Source of the DNA: 73-13 sp035555435
GTDB lineage: Bacteria; Actinomycetota; Actinomycetes; Actinomycetales; Microbacteriaceae
DNA length: 64,000 nucleotides
Assembly: GCA_035555435.1 (NCBI GenBank)
Contig: DATMGN010000016.1
Coordinates: 22,975 to 86,974 of the forward strand
Reading direction: 5' to 3'
Positions 43,739 through 51,415 of the stretch are shown piece after piece. The first letter of the stretch is position 1. Every line of letters starts with the position of its first letter. A program made the position numbers and the translations under genes. The notes below the pieces were generated by a model. It was not told where the DNA came from. It did not search any database and saw only the letters and a list, made by a program, of their open reading frames with translations.

Positions 43739-43753
43739 TCAACTCTCACTTGA
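43739..43753. promoter_or_regulatory. Operator-like dyad upstream of merR
   Basis: TCAACTCTCACTTGA: arms TCAAC/(C)TTGA around five bases. It matches the ftsZ-leader dyad TCAACCTCTAGTTGA in 12 of 15 positions and in arm spacing. Probably bound by this MerR protein or by FtsR. Confidence 0.5.
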
Positions 43754-43867
43754 ACCTTTGGGACATCTGCAACGCTAGCCCCAGGGCGGCCCCTCGTCGC
43801 GCCACCCGCCGCATACGGCGTGTCGTATCGAAGCTACCCCAACCAGCGGCCAGGTTCGACTCCCCCG

Positions 43868-44563
43868 TCAGTGCTCGAGCCGCTCCAGCGCGCTGCGCAC
43901 GAGCGCCGTGCGCACGAGCTCGAGCCGTGCCGCGATCTCCCGAGCGAGCTCCGCCGCCCGCGCACGGGAGCCCGCCCCGGGACGACGGCGCACCGTGTCG
44001 ACGGCCGAGTCGATGAGGCCGACCTCGCGTTCCGCCGCCTGTCGAAACCCGCGCAGGTGGCGCGGCTCGAGGCCCGAGCGCTGCAGCTCCACGAGCGCGC
44101 GCATCAGGACGACGGCGTCCTCGCCGTAGGACTCGGACGCGAGGATGAGCGAGTGCGCGACGGCGTCGGCGAGCAGCGCCGCGCTCGCGCCCGACTCGCG
44201 CAGCAGGTCCGCCCGGGTGAGCCGTCGCTCGGCGTCCAGGATCGACCCAGAGATGCGCGTGGGCGCCGCGAGCTTCTCCGTGCGACCGGCGTCGAAGTCC
44301 TCCAACTGCACGCGGATGACCTTGAGCGGCAGGTAGTGGTCGCGCTGCATCGTCAGCACGAACCGCAGGCGCTCGATGTCCGCATGCGAGAACTTGCGGT
44401 AGCCCGACTCGGTCCGCGCCGGCGCGACGAGGCGCTCGGCCTCCAAGAAGCGCAGCTTCGACGGCGAGAGGTCCGGGAACTCGGGCATGAGCTTCGCGAG
44501 CACCTGACCGATCGAGAACAGCGTCGGGGCGGTGCGCGCCTGCGCGGGCCGGGGTGCCGCCAT
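43868..44563 (-). CDS. ftsR: MerR family regulator FtsR
   Basis: 231 aa. MerR-type winged helix with a longer N-terminus: LFSIGQVLAKLMPEFPDLSPSKLRFLEAERLVAPARTESGYRKFSHADIERLRFVLTMQRDHYLPLKVIRVQLEDFDAG. The C-terminal half is helical. This is the homologue of Rv1828 and of Corynebacterium FtsR, an activator of ftsZ. Starts one base inside the garA stop (TGATG), so both are co-translated. In mycobacteria a bifunctional nuclease gene follows; here the next gene is the second merR, after a 136-bp gap without a recognisable gene. Confidence 0.92.
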   Translation of the reverse strand: MAAPRPAQARTAPTLFSIGQVLAKLMPEFPDLSPSKLRFLEAERLVAPARTESGYRKFSHADIERLRFVLTMQRDHYLPLKVIRVQLEDFDAGRTEKLAAPTRISGSILDAERRLTRADLLRESGASAALLADAVAHSLILASESYGEDAVVLMRALVELQRSGLEPRHLRGFRQAAEREVGLIDSAVDTVRRRPGAGSRARAAELAREIAARLELVRTALVRSALERLEH

Positions 44564-45024
44564 CAGCCCTCAGCCCCCGCCAGGTCGAGGCGGGACGCGT
44601 AGAACGTGAGGCGGAACTTGCCAATCTGGACGTCGACGCCGTCGGCCAGGACAGCCGAGTCGACGAGCCGACCCCCGACATACGTGCCGTTGAGAGAGCC
44701 GAGGTCGCGCACGGTGAACACCGTACCGCTTCGCGTGAACTCCGCGTGACGGCGGGAGACCGTGACGTCGTCGAGGAAGATCGCGGCGTCGGGGTGGCGT
44801 CCCGCGAGCGCCGAGTCGGTGTCCAGGAGGAAGCGCGAGCCGCTCGCCGGACCGCGCTCCACGACGAGAATGGCGGAGCCGGAGGGCAGTGCGCCGATCG
44901 CCGCGACGGCCTCGGTGCCGAGGTCCGGGGCGTGCGCGGCGAGCTGGGCGGCGAACTCCTCGCCGTATCGGGCGGTGCTGTCGTCCTGCCGCGCTCCCGC
45001 GGCGCCGGCTGCGTCTTCGCTCAT
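44563..45024 (-). CDS. garA: FHA-domain protein GarA/OdhI homologue
   Basis: 153 aa. FHA domain (about 55-140): GSRFLLDTDSALAGRHPDAAIFLDDVTVSRRHAEFTRSGTVFTVRDLGSLNGTYVGGRLV, with phosphothreonine-binding GR, SRRH and NG residues intact. In mycobacteria and corynebacteria the N-terminal ETTSVF is phosphorylated by PknG/PknB, after which the FHA domain clamps it and stops inhibiting 2-oxoglutarate dehydrogenase. Here the equivalent is DSTARYGEEF (about 15-24), keeping the second Thr but with Ser in place of the first. GAGGAGG precedes the ATG. First gene of the garA-ftsR-merR group. Confidence 0.92.
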   Translation of the reverse strand: MSEDAAGAAGARQDDSTARYGEEFAAQLAAHAPDLGTEAVAAIGALPSGSAILVVERGPASGSRFLLDTDSALAGRHPDAAIFLDDVTVSRRHAEFTRSGTVFTVRDLGSLNGTYVGGRLVDSAVLADGVDVQIGKFRLTFYASRLDLAGAEG

Positions 45025-45103
45025 GCCGCCCCTCCTCGATGAGCCACGGTAACAGATGGCGGTTGCCGCGGAAACGGGTCCGCATCACCATCCGCGCTCC
45101 CGT

Positions 45104-45109
45104 TACGCT
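45104..45109 (+). promoter_or_regulatory. -10 element of the DUF1295 gene
   Basis: TACGCT, 7 nt before the ATG at 45117; no Shine-Dalgarno. Inferred leaderless promoter. Confidence 0.5.
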
Positions 45110-45116
45110 CGTGTGC

Positions 45117-45947
45117 ATGACACCCTTGCTGCTCGCCGTCATCGTGGCCGGCGCCGCCTCCGCGTTCTGCTGGATCGCCTCGCTCGTGACGCGTGACTAC
45201 TCGTGGGTCGACCGCCTCTGGTCGATCGTCCCGGTGGTCTATGTGTGGATCTTCGCGGCCGGCGCCGGGCTCGCGGACCCGCGCCTGGACGTCATGGCGA
45301 TCCTCGTCACCGCCTGGGGTGCGCGGCTCACCTACAACTTCGCGCGCAAGGGCGGCTACTCGGGCGTCGAGGACTACCGCTGGCCGGTCCTGCGGGCGAG
45401 GATGTCGCCCGCAGGCTGGCACCTGTTCAACCTGTTCTTCATCGTGCTGTTCCAGAACGCACTGCTGCTCGCGATCGCGCTGCCGGCGCAGACGGCCCTC
45501 GAGCACTCCGTCGTCTCGGCGAACCCGACCCCCTTCGGCGTGCTCGACGTCGTCCTCGCGCTCGCGTTCCTCGCCTTCCTCGCCGGCGAGACCATCGCCG
45601 ACCAGCAGCAGTGGGACTTCCACCGCGCCAAGCACGCGGGCGGGCCCGACTTCGAGCCCCGCTTCGTGCAGACCGGGATGTGGAAGTACAGCCGCCACCC
45701 CAACTACTTCTTCGAGCAGGCGCAGTGGTGGATGGTGCTCGGGTTCGGCATGGTCGCGGCAGGCACCGTGCTCGTCTGGAGCGCCGTGGGAGCGATCGTG
45801 CTGGTCGTGCTGTTCATCGGCTCGACCGTCTTCACCGAGTCGATCACGCGTGGCAAGTACCCCGAGTACGCGCAGTACCAGGCGCGGGTCTCGCCCATCG
45901 TGCCGTGGCCGCCGCGGCGCACGGCCGCGCTCAAGTCCCGGGCGTAG
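45117..45947 (+). CDS. DUF1295 / steroid 5-alpha-reductase-like membrane protein
   Basis: 276 aa with six or seven membrane helices. The C-terminal half has the family core QQQWDFHRAKHAGGPDFEPRFVQTGMWKYSRHPNYFFEQAQWWMVLGFG, like steroid 5-alpha reductases and the isoprenylcysteine methyltransferase fold, with NADPH- or SAM-site residues in SRHPNYF. RDYSWVDRLWSI at the N-terminus is also typical of DUF1295. Substrate unknown; a lipid or isoprenoid is likely. Its TAG stop forms the start of the -10 hexamer of the next gene. Confidence 0.88.
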   Translation: MTPLLLAVIVAGAASAFCWIASLVTRDYSWVDRLWSIVPVVYVWIFAAGAGLADPRLDVMAILVTAWGARLTYNFARKGGYSGVEDYRWPVLRARMSPAGWHLFNLFFIVLFQNALLLAIALPAQTALEHSVVSANPTPFGVLDVVLALAFLAFLAGETIADQQQWDFHRAKHAGGPDFEPRFVQTGMWKYSRHPNYFFEQAQWWMVLGFGMVAAGTVLVWSAVGAIVLVVLFIGSTVFTESITRGKYPEYAQYQARVSPIVPWPPRRTAALKSRA

Positions 45948-45950
45948 GCT
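45945..45950 (+). promoter_or_regulatory. -10 element of the glutaredoxin gene containing the DUF1295 stop
   Basis: TAGGCT, 6 nt before the ATG at 45957; bases 45945-45947 are the stop codon of the preceding gene. Same hexamer and layout as dnaE/hisD and hisD/nrdR on the other strand. Confidence 0.55.
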
Positions 45951-45956
45951 GTCGGG

Positions 45957-46205
45957 ATGTCCGAATCCCCTCTCACGATGTACGGCGCGGCATGGTGCAG
46001 CGACTGCCGCCGCTCAAAGAAGGTGCTCGACGCCTCCGGCGTCGACTACGAGTACGTCGATCTCGAGGCCCGGCCGGAGGCCGCGCACGTCGCGCGCGGG
46101 ATCTCCGGTCGCACCAGCATCCCGGTCATCGTCTTCCCCGACGGATCGCACGTGGTCGAGCCGACCGACGATGAGCTCCGCGGGCGGCTCAGCACGCTCC
46201 TCTGA
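45957..46205 (+). CDS. Glutaredoxin-like protein (mycoredoxin type)
   Basis: 82 aa single thioredoxin-fold domain: LTMYGAAWCSDCRRSKKVLDASGVDYEYVDLE, with a CSDC active site at about 15-18, then the cis-Pro TSIPVIVFPDGSHVVEPTD. Mycoredoxin-1 of actinobacteria has a similar size with a CGYC-type motif and uses mycothiol; here the CxDC variant and its exact partner are uncertain. Likely leaderless. Followed 15 nt later by psuK. Confidence 0.88.
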   Translation: MSESPLTMYGAAWCSDCRRSKKVLDASGVDYEYVDLEARPEAAHVARGISGRTSIPVIVFPDGSHVVEPTDDELRGRLSTLL

Positions 46206-46220
46206 CCCGGGGCCGGCATC

Positions 46221-47192
46221 GTGCTCGACTGCCTTTGCATCGGGGGCGCTGCCGCCGACGGCTCCTTCCACCTGACGAGCGCCCCCGTCCTCGGGACGTC
46301 CAACGTCGCGAGCGCCCAGTCGGGCTTCGGCGGCGTCGCGCGCAACGTCGCAGAGTCGCTCGGGCGGCTCGGCACCCGCGTCGGCCTGCTCTCGGCGGTC
46401 GGTGCGGACGCGACCGGCTGGGAGCTCATCGACCACGCGAGCGCGGCGGGCATCGACGCCGGACTCGTCCAGGTCATCCCCGGGGAGCAGACGGCGCGCT
46501 ACATCGCGCTCCTGGACCCCGAGGGCGAGCTCGTCATCGGGATCAACGCGATGGACGTGCTCGCCCGCATCCGCCCGGCCGACATCGCCGACGCCCCGCT
46601 CGGCGATGCGCGCTGGGTCTTCGCGGAGTGCAACCTCGACGCCGAGACGCTGCTCGCCGTCATCGAGCGGCGCCGGGACGAGGGCGGCTTCCAGCTCGCG
46701 ATCGACGCCATCTCGACACCCAAGTCGCAGCGTCTTCCGGAAGACCTCACGGGCATCGACCTGCTCTGCGGCAATGCGGACGAGGGGAACGCGATCCTCG
46801 GGCTGTGCGAGCCCGGCACGATCCCGGGCGCGCTCGTGCTCGCGCAGGGGCTCGTCGCCCGCGGCGCGGGCGCCGCGATGATCTCGGTCGGCGAATTGGG
46901 CTGCGTCGTGGCGACACGGGAGGGCGCGTGGGCGATCGCCGCGGTGCCCGCTCGCGTCGTCGACGTGACCGGTGCCGGGGATGCCCGCATCGCGGGGACC
47001 CTGCACGGACTGCTCGCCGGCGAACCCGTTGAGGAGGCCGCCCGGCGCGGCTCGCTCCTCGCAGCCATCGCCGCCGAGTCCCCGACGACGATCGACGCCG
47101 CCCTCGGACCCCGGCGCCTTGCTGCCGCAGCGCACCGCCTCGACGCGGCCGTCGTCACGCAGCTCCTAGCCACGGAAGGAACGCAGTCATGA
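46221..47192 (+). CDS. psuK: PfkB family kinase, probable pseudouridine kinase
   Basis: Phosphorylates pseudouridine to its 5'-phosphate, inferred from the overlapping psuG. 323 aa from GTG at 46221 (VLDCLCIGGAAADGSF). PfkB fold: GFGGVARNVAESLGRLGTRVGLLSAVGADATG near residue 35, C-terminal VTGAGDARIAGTLHGLL with the catalytic Asp in GAGD; the usual GAGDAF has Arg in place of Phe. Nothing else in the sequence excludes another nucleoside or sugar substrate. Confidence 0.88.
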   Translation: MLDCLCIGGAAADGSFHLTSAPVLGTSNVASAQSGFGGVARNVAESLGRLGTRVGLLSAVGADATGWELIDHASAAGIDAGLVQVIPGEQTARYIALLDPEGELVIGINAMDVLARIRPADIADAPLGDARWVFAECNLDAETLLAVIERRRDEGGFQLAIDAISTPKSQRLPEDLTGIDLLCGNADEGNAILGLCEPGTIPGALVLAQGLVARGAGAAMISVGELGCVVATREGAWAIAAVPARVVDVTGAGDARIAGTLHGLLAGEPVEEAARRGSLLAAIAAESPTTIDAALGPRRLAAAAHRLDAAVVTQLLATEGTQS

Positions 47193-48103
47193 CCAGCACG
47201 AAGCTCCATGTCGATCCCGCAGTCGCGAGCGCGCTCGCCGACGGCCGCGCCGTCGTGGCGCTCGAGTCCACCATCCTCACGCACGGCATGCCCTACCCCG
47301 ACAACCTCAAGATGGCGCGCGACGTCGAGGCGATCATCCGTGCGGAGGGGGCCGTCCCGGCGACGATCGCGATCCTCGGCGGCGCGATCCGGGTGGGTCT
47401 GCCCGACGCCGACCTCGAGCGGCTCTCGCAGGTCCAGGACGCGCGCAAGGTCTCGCGCGCCGACCTCGCCTTCGCCGTGGCGAACGGGCTCGACGGCGGC
47501 ACCACGGTCGCGGCGACGATGCTCGTCGCGCAGCTCGCCGGCATCGACGTCTTCGCGACCGGCGGCATCGGCGGCGTCCACGCGGGCGCCGAGACGTCGT
47601 TCGACGAGTCCGCGGACCTCGCCGAACTCGGCCGCACCGACGTCATCGTCGTGAGCGCCGGCGCGAAGGCGATCCTCGACCTGCCGAAGACCTTCGAGCG
47701 GCTGGAGAGCCTCGGCGTGCCGGTCGTCGGCTACGGGAGCGACATGCTGCCCGCCTTCTGGTCGCGTGCCTCGAGCGTCGAGTCGCCCATCCGACTCGAC
47801 ACCCCCGAGGCGATCGCCCACTTCGAGCGGACGCGACGCGCGATCGGCGGCGACATCGGCGGCATGCTCATCACCAACCCGGTCCCGGCCGAGGCCGAGA
47901 TCCCCGCCGCGGAGATGGCGGTGACGATCGCGCAGGCGCAGGCCGACGCGGAGGCGCTGGGCGTGCGCGGCAAGGAGGTCACTCCCTACCTCCTGCAGCG
48001 GATCCTCGAGCTGACCGACGGCCGCAGCCTCATGACGAACATCGCGCTCGTGGAGCACAACGCGAGGCTCGCGGCGCGCATCGCGATCGCCCTCGCGGCC
48101 TAG
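47189..48103 (+). CDS. psuG: Pseudouridine-5'-phosphate glycosidase
   Basis: Reversibly splits pseudouridine 5'-phosphate into uracil and ribose 5-phosphate. 304 aa. Conserved blocks: VVALESTILTHGMPYPDNL, PATIAILGGAIRVGL, ARKVSRADLAFAVANGLDGGTTVAATM, FATGGIGGVHAGAETSFDESADL, and VSAGAKAILDLPKTFERLES with the catalytic Lys. Its ATG overlaps the psuK stop by 4 nt, so the pair forms an RNA-degradation salvage operon. It converges with an MFS gene and overlaps it by 4 nt. Confidence 0.96.
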   Translation: MTSTKLHVDPAVASALADGRAVVALESTILTHGMPYPDNLKMARDVEAIIRAEGAVPATIAILGGAIRVGLPDADLERLSQVQDARKVSRADLAFAVANGLDGGTTVAATMLVAQLAGIDVFATGGIGGVHAGAETSFDESADLAELGRTDVIVVSAGAKAILDLPKTFERLESLGVPVVGYGSDMLPAFWSRASSVESPIRLDTPEAIAHFERTRRAIGGDIGGMLITNPVPAEAEIPAAEMAVTIAQAQADAEALGVRGKEVTPYLLQRILELTDGRSLMTNIALVEHNARLAARIAIALAA

Positions 48104-49347
48104 CGCACCGCCGGCCGCGCGCTGCGCATCACGACGATGATGACGGGCACCGCCGCGAGCGCGAGCACCGCGCACACGACGCCGAGGCCCGAGTAGCCCA
48201 CCCAGGACAGCACGACGCCGGAGAGCACGCCGCCGAGCGCGCCGGCGAGACTCATCGTCGTGTCCGCGACACCCTGGGCGGCCACGACGACATCGCGCGG
48301 CACCGCGTCGACGATCGCCGTCGAGCCCGCGACCGTCGCGGCCGACCAGCCCACCCCGAGCAGCACGAGGCCGATCGTCGTGAGCACCGCATCGGCACCC
48401 GAGAAGCCCGCGATGAGGACCGCGGCGACCGTGATGAACATGCCGGCGGAGGCGACCGCGATCGGCCCGATCCGATCCGCGAGCAGGCCCATGACGGGCG
48501 ACAGCGCGAACATGCCCGCGATGTGCAGGCTGATCGTCAGGCCGATGATCGTGACCTCGGCACCGTGGTGCAGCAGGTGCACGGGGGTCATCGCCATGAC
48601 GCCCACCATCGCGAAATGCGCGACGAGCATGGCGATGAGACCCCCGCCCGCGCGGCGGTACTGCGCGAACGCGCGCAGCCCGTCGCGGAACCGCGGTCGA
48701 GCGGGCGGCGCGTCGGAGGGCTGCTGGGCGCGCGCGAGCAGCAGCGGGTCGGGCCGCAGCCCGATCCAGATGACGAAGAAGCCGAGCACCATCGCGACCG
48801 CCGAGATGACGAAGACGCCGCTGAGCGCCGGGATGCCGATCGCCGCCGCGATCGACTCGCCCGGACCGATGAGGTTCGGGCCGGCGACCGAGCCGATCGT
48901 GCTCATCCACACGATGAGCGAGAGGTCGCGGCCGCGGTGACGCGGCTCGCTGAGGTCGGTCGCCGCGAAGCGCGCCTGCAGGTTCACCGAGGTCCCCGCG
49001 CCGACGAGCAGCGACGCGAGCAGCAGCAGCCAGAACTGGCGCGTCGCCGCCGCGACGATCATGAGCAGCGCGCCCGTGAGCGCCGCCGCGAGGCCCGTCG
49101 AGAGCGTGATCCGCCGCCCCTTGGCGACCGCGAGCCGGATGAGCAGGGCCGAGGCGATCGCGGCCCCGAGCGTCACCGTCGTCGAGACCGACCCGGCCCA
49201 CGTCTCCGAGCCGGACAGGTCGACCGCGAGCAACGATCCGACGGAGAACGCCGCGCCCGTCGCGACCCCGCTGAAGATCTGGGCGAGCGTCAGGAAGAGG
49301 ATCGTCCGGCGCTGCACGCGGCGCACTCCGGCTGCCATGGTGCTCAT
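48100..49347 (-). CDS. MFS transporter (12 TMS)
   Basis: 415 aa major facilitator with about twelve helices. Loop 2-3 region AVAKGRRITLSTG replaces the usual GxxxDRxGRR, and the second-half equivalent is GLLADRIGPIAVA. Probably a drug or metabolite exporter; it is on the opposite strand to psuKG, so a role in pseudouridine uptake is not supported by an operon. ATG preceded by AGGAG 5 nt upstream. Lies 31 nt downstream of tRNA-Val on the same strand. Confidence 0.88.
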   Translation of the reverse strand: MSTMAAGVRRVQRRTILFLTLAQIFSGVATGAAFSVGSLLAVDLSGSETWAGSVSTTVTLGAAIASALLIRLAVAKGRRITLSTGLAAALTGALLMIVAAATRQFWLLLLASLLVGAGTSVNLQARFAATDLSEPRHRGRDLSLIVWMSTIGSVAGPNLIGPGESIAAAIGIPALSGVFVISAVAMVLGFFVIWIGLRPDPLLLARAQQPSDAPPARPRFRDGLRAFAQYRRAGGGLIAMLVAHFAMVGVMAMTPVHLLHHGAEVTIIGLTISLHIAGMFALSPVMGLLADRIGPIAVASAGMFITVAAVLIAGFSGADAVLTTIGLVLLGVGWSAATVAGSTAIVDAVPRDVVVAAQGVADTTMSLAGALGGVLSGVVLSWVGYSGLGVVCAVLALAAVPVIIVVMRSARPAVR

Positions 49348-49378
49348 CGAGTCTCCTGTGCGCTGTCGTCGGTCGTCG

Positions 49379-49451
49379 TGGGCCGTGAGGGTTTCGATCC
49401 CCCGACATCCACGGTGTAAACGTGGCGCTCTTCCAGCTGAGCTAACGGCCC
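49379..49451 (-). tRNA. tRNA-Val (anticodon TAC)
   Basis: 73-nt cloverleaf on the minus strand. Acceptor GGGCCGT/ACGGCCC, D arm GCTC-AGCTGGAA-GAGC, anticodon arm CCACG-TTTACAC-CGTGG with TAC, 5-nt variable loop, T stem GGGGG/CCCTC with one G-U, discriminator A. CCA is not encoded. The T loop reads ATCGAAA, with A instead of T at position 54, which is unusual for a bacterial elongator tRNA. Confidence 0.95.
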
Positions 49452-49473
49452 GTCGTCTCAGCCTAGGCGCGAC

Positions 49474-49953
49474 TCAGCCGAGCGCGGCGAGCGCCTCGCG
49501 GTACGCGGCGAGGGGGCGCGGTTCACTCGGCGGGTTGACGAACGCCGCGCGGACCGTGAGCGTGTCATCGATGACGAATGTCGCGCGGGCCGCGGCACCG
49601 CGTTCCTCCAGGAAGACGCCGTAGGCGCGCGCGACCTCGCCGTGCGGCCAGAAGTCCGACAGCAGGGGGAACTCAAGCTGCTCCTGCTCCTTCCACACCC
49701 GTAGCGCCGCCTTCGGGTCGGTGCTGATGCCGAGGAGCTGGACGTGGGCGTCCTGGAAGAGCGAGATGTTGTCGCGCAGCTCGCAGTACTCGCCCGTGCA
49801 GGTCGCGGTGAAGGCGCCCGGGACGAACACGAGCACGACCGGCTTCGTCGCGGCGATCCGGCTCAGTGCCACCGGCTCCCCGTGCTCGTCGGGCAGCGTG
49901 AAGTCGGGTGCCGTGTCGCCGACCCGGAGCGGGAGGAGGTCCTCGAATGCCAT
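49474..49953 (-). CDS. Peroxiredoxin (AhpE/thiol peroxidase type)
   Basis: Reduces peroxides through a cysteine sulfenic acid. 159 aa, AhpC/TSA fold: VGDTAPDFTLPDEHGEP, then the peroxidatic motif FVPGAFTATCTGEYCELRDN (peroxidatic Cys near residue 51 in PxxxTxxC and another Cys five residues later), later DFWPHGEVARAYGVF. It resembles 1-Cys AhpE proteins, which use mycothiol/mycoredoxin; the nearby glutaredoxin-like gene may be a partner, but that is inference. ATG preceded by TAGTCT at 6 nt, so probably leaderless. Confidence 0.92.
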   Translation of the reverse strand: MAFEDLLPLRVGDTAPDFTLPDEHGEPVALSRIAATKPVVLVFVPGAFTATCTGEYCELRDNISLFQDAHVQLLGISTDPKAALRVWKEQEQLEFPLLSDFWPHGEVARAYGVFLEERGAAARATFVIDDTLTVRAAFVNPPSEPRPLAAYREALAALG

Positions 49954-49959
49954 GGCGCC

Positions 49960-49965
49960 AGACTA
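49960..49965 (-). promoter_or_regulatory. -10 element of the peroxiredoxin gene containing the MFS stop
   Basis: TAGTCT on the minus strand, 6 nt before the ATG at 49953; the TAG is the stop codon of the upstream MFS gene. Fourth case of a stop codon inside a -10 hexamer in this window. Confidence 0.5.
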
Positions 49966-51333
49966 ACGCGGGGCCCGCAGGTGGGCGCCGGCGTCGCGCG
50001 GGAGGCGCAGCACCCCGATGAGCGACACGAGCAGCACCGCCGCGACGAGCACGAAGGCGCCGCGCACCGCGAGCTCGGTGTCCGCCGCGCTCGCGAACTG
50101 GATGACCGCGACCGAAGCGGCGGCGAACGCGATGCCGAGGCCGTGCGCGAGCTGCGTGAACGTCGAGGCGACCGTGTTCGCACCCGTCATGAGCTCCTTC
50201 GGGACGTCGGCGAACTGGATCGTGAGGTAGCCGGTGAAGCCGACCGAGCGGGCGACACCGGAGACGAGCATGACGGCGCAGGTGAGCACGAACGGCGTCG
50301 CCTCCGGCAGGAGGGCGATGATGACGAACGACGCGGCGACGACGAGGGTCGCGCTCGCGATCATCCAGCGGAAGCCGATCGCGCGCAGAATCGGCGTCGT
50401 GAACGGCTTGATCGCGATGTTGCCGACGAACAGCCACAGCAGGACCGCGCCGGCCTGGACCGCCGACCAGCCAAAGCCGGCCTGATAGAGCAGGGGGATG
50501 AGGAACGGCGCGGCGAGCACGCCGCCGCGATAGATGGTGCCGGCGGAGTTGACGAGGCGATAGGTCGGGAACCGGTAGGCCCGGAAGTCGAGGATCGCGC
50601 CGGGCACCCGTCGGCCGCGCACGACCGTCCAGACGACCGAGGCCGCCGCGACCGGCAGCAGCGCCGCGGCGATGGGCCAGCGCACCGGGTCGACGATCCA
50701 CTGCAGACCCAGCACGAGCGCGACGATGCCGGTCACCGCGATCGCGAGCCCCGTCTTGTCGAGCCGGTCGGGGCCCTCGATCGGCTCGCGCGGCAGGTAG
50801 CGCAGCGCGGCGAAGAACAGCACGGCCGTGATCGGGATGTTCATGAGGAAGATCCAGTGCCACCCCCACAGGTCGGTGATGAGACCGCCGACGAACGGCG
50901 CGATGACGGGGGCGACGAGCGCGGGCCAGGTGAGGTAGGCGATCGCGCGGACGAGGTCGGGCTTCGGGGTCGAGGCGAGCACGAGGAGCTGCCCGATCGG
51001 CACCATGAGCGCACCCGCGATCCCCTGCACGACGCGCGCGCCGCCGAGCATCCACAGCGTCGTGCTCGCGGCGCACGCGATCGACGCGAGCGCGAACAGC
51101 ACGACGGCGAACAGGAACACTCGCCGCCCGCCGAAGCGCGCCGCGAGCCAGCCGCTCATCGGAATGAGCGCGGCGACGGAGCACAGATACGCGGTGATCG
51201 CGATCCCGACCGCGTCGGCGCTCACGCCGAGATCCGATGCCATCGCGGGCGCCGCCGTCACGATCACGGTCGCGTCGAAGACCTCGAGGAAGAACGCGCC
51301 GGCGACGGTCAGCGCGACGGCACGGGACCACAT
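49963..51333 (-). CDS. MFS transporter, DHA2-type drug:H+ antiporter
   Basis: 456 aa from ATG at 51333 (MWSRAVALTVAGAFFLEVFDATVIVTAAPAMASDLG); a longer start at 51393 lies beyond the -10 hexamer. About 13-14 helices. DHA2/14-TMS marks: FDATVIVTAAPAMASDL (motif D1-like), GWLAARFGGRRVFL (motif A), WRWIF-like GWHWIFLMNIPI. Probable multidrug exporter. It diverges from aceE through overlapping promoters and runs into the peroxiredoxin gene. Confidence 0.9.
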   Translation of the reverse strand: MWSRAVALTVAGAFFLEVFDATVIVTAAPAMASDLGVSADAVGIAITAYLCSVAALIPMSGWLAARFGGRRVFLFAVVLFALASIACAASTTLWMLGGARVVQGIAGALMVPIGQLLVLASTPKPDLVRAIAYLTWPALVAPVIAPFVGGLITDLWGWHWIFLMNIPITAVLFFAALRYLPREPIEGPDRLDKTGLAIAVTGIVALVLGLQWIVDPVRWPIAAALLPVAAASVVWTVVRGRRVPGAILDFRAYRFPTYRLVNSAGTIYRGGVLAAPFLIPLLYQAGFGWSAVQAGAVLLWLFVGNIAIKPFTTPILRAIGFRWMIASATLVVAASFVIIALLPEATPFVLTCAVMLVSGVARSVGFTGYLTIQFADVPKELMTGANTVASTFTQLAHGLGIAFAAASVAVIQFASAADTELAVRGAFVLVAAVLLVSLIGVLRLPRDAGAHLRAPR

Positions 51334-51341
51334 CACTGAGA

Positions 51342-51351
51342 ACACTAGACT
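51342..51351. promoter_or_regulatory. Overlapping divergent -10 elements (MFS / aceE)
   Basis: ACACTAGACT. In reverse, TAGTGT (51347-51342) lies 8 nt before the MFS ATG. Forward, TAGACT (51346-51351) lies 64 nt before aceE, giving it a leader of about 57 nt. The hexamers share two bases, so the promoters are likely to compete. Confidence 0.5.
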
Positions 51352-51415
51352 CGAATGCGGCCCCACCCGGGCCGATCCCCTCTCCTCCACCACAACGGAA
51401 ACGAGGTCGCCAACG

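Noticed and set aside
48100..49347. MFS transporter as the pseudouridine importer of psuKG
   Set aside because: It is on the opposite strand, overlaps psuG only at the 3' ends and shows exporter-like features; no operon support.
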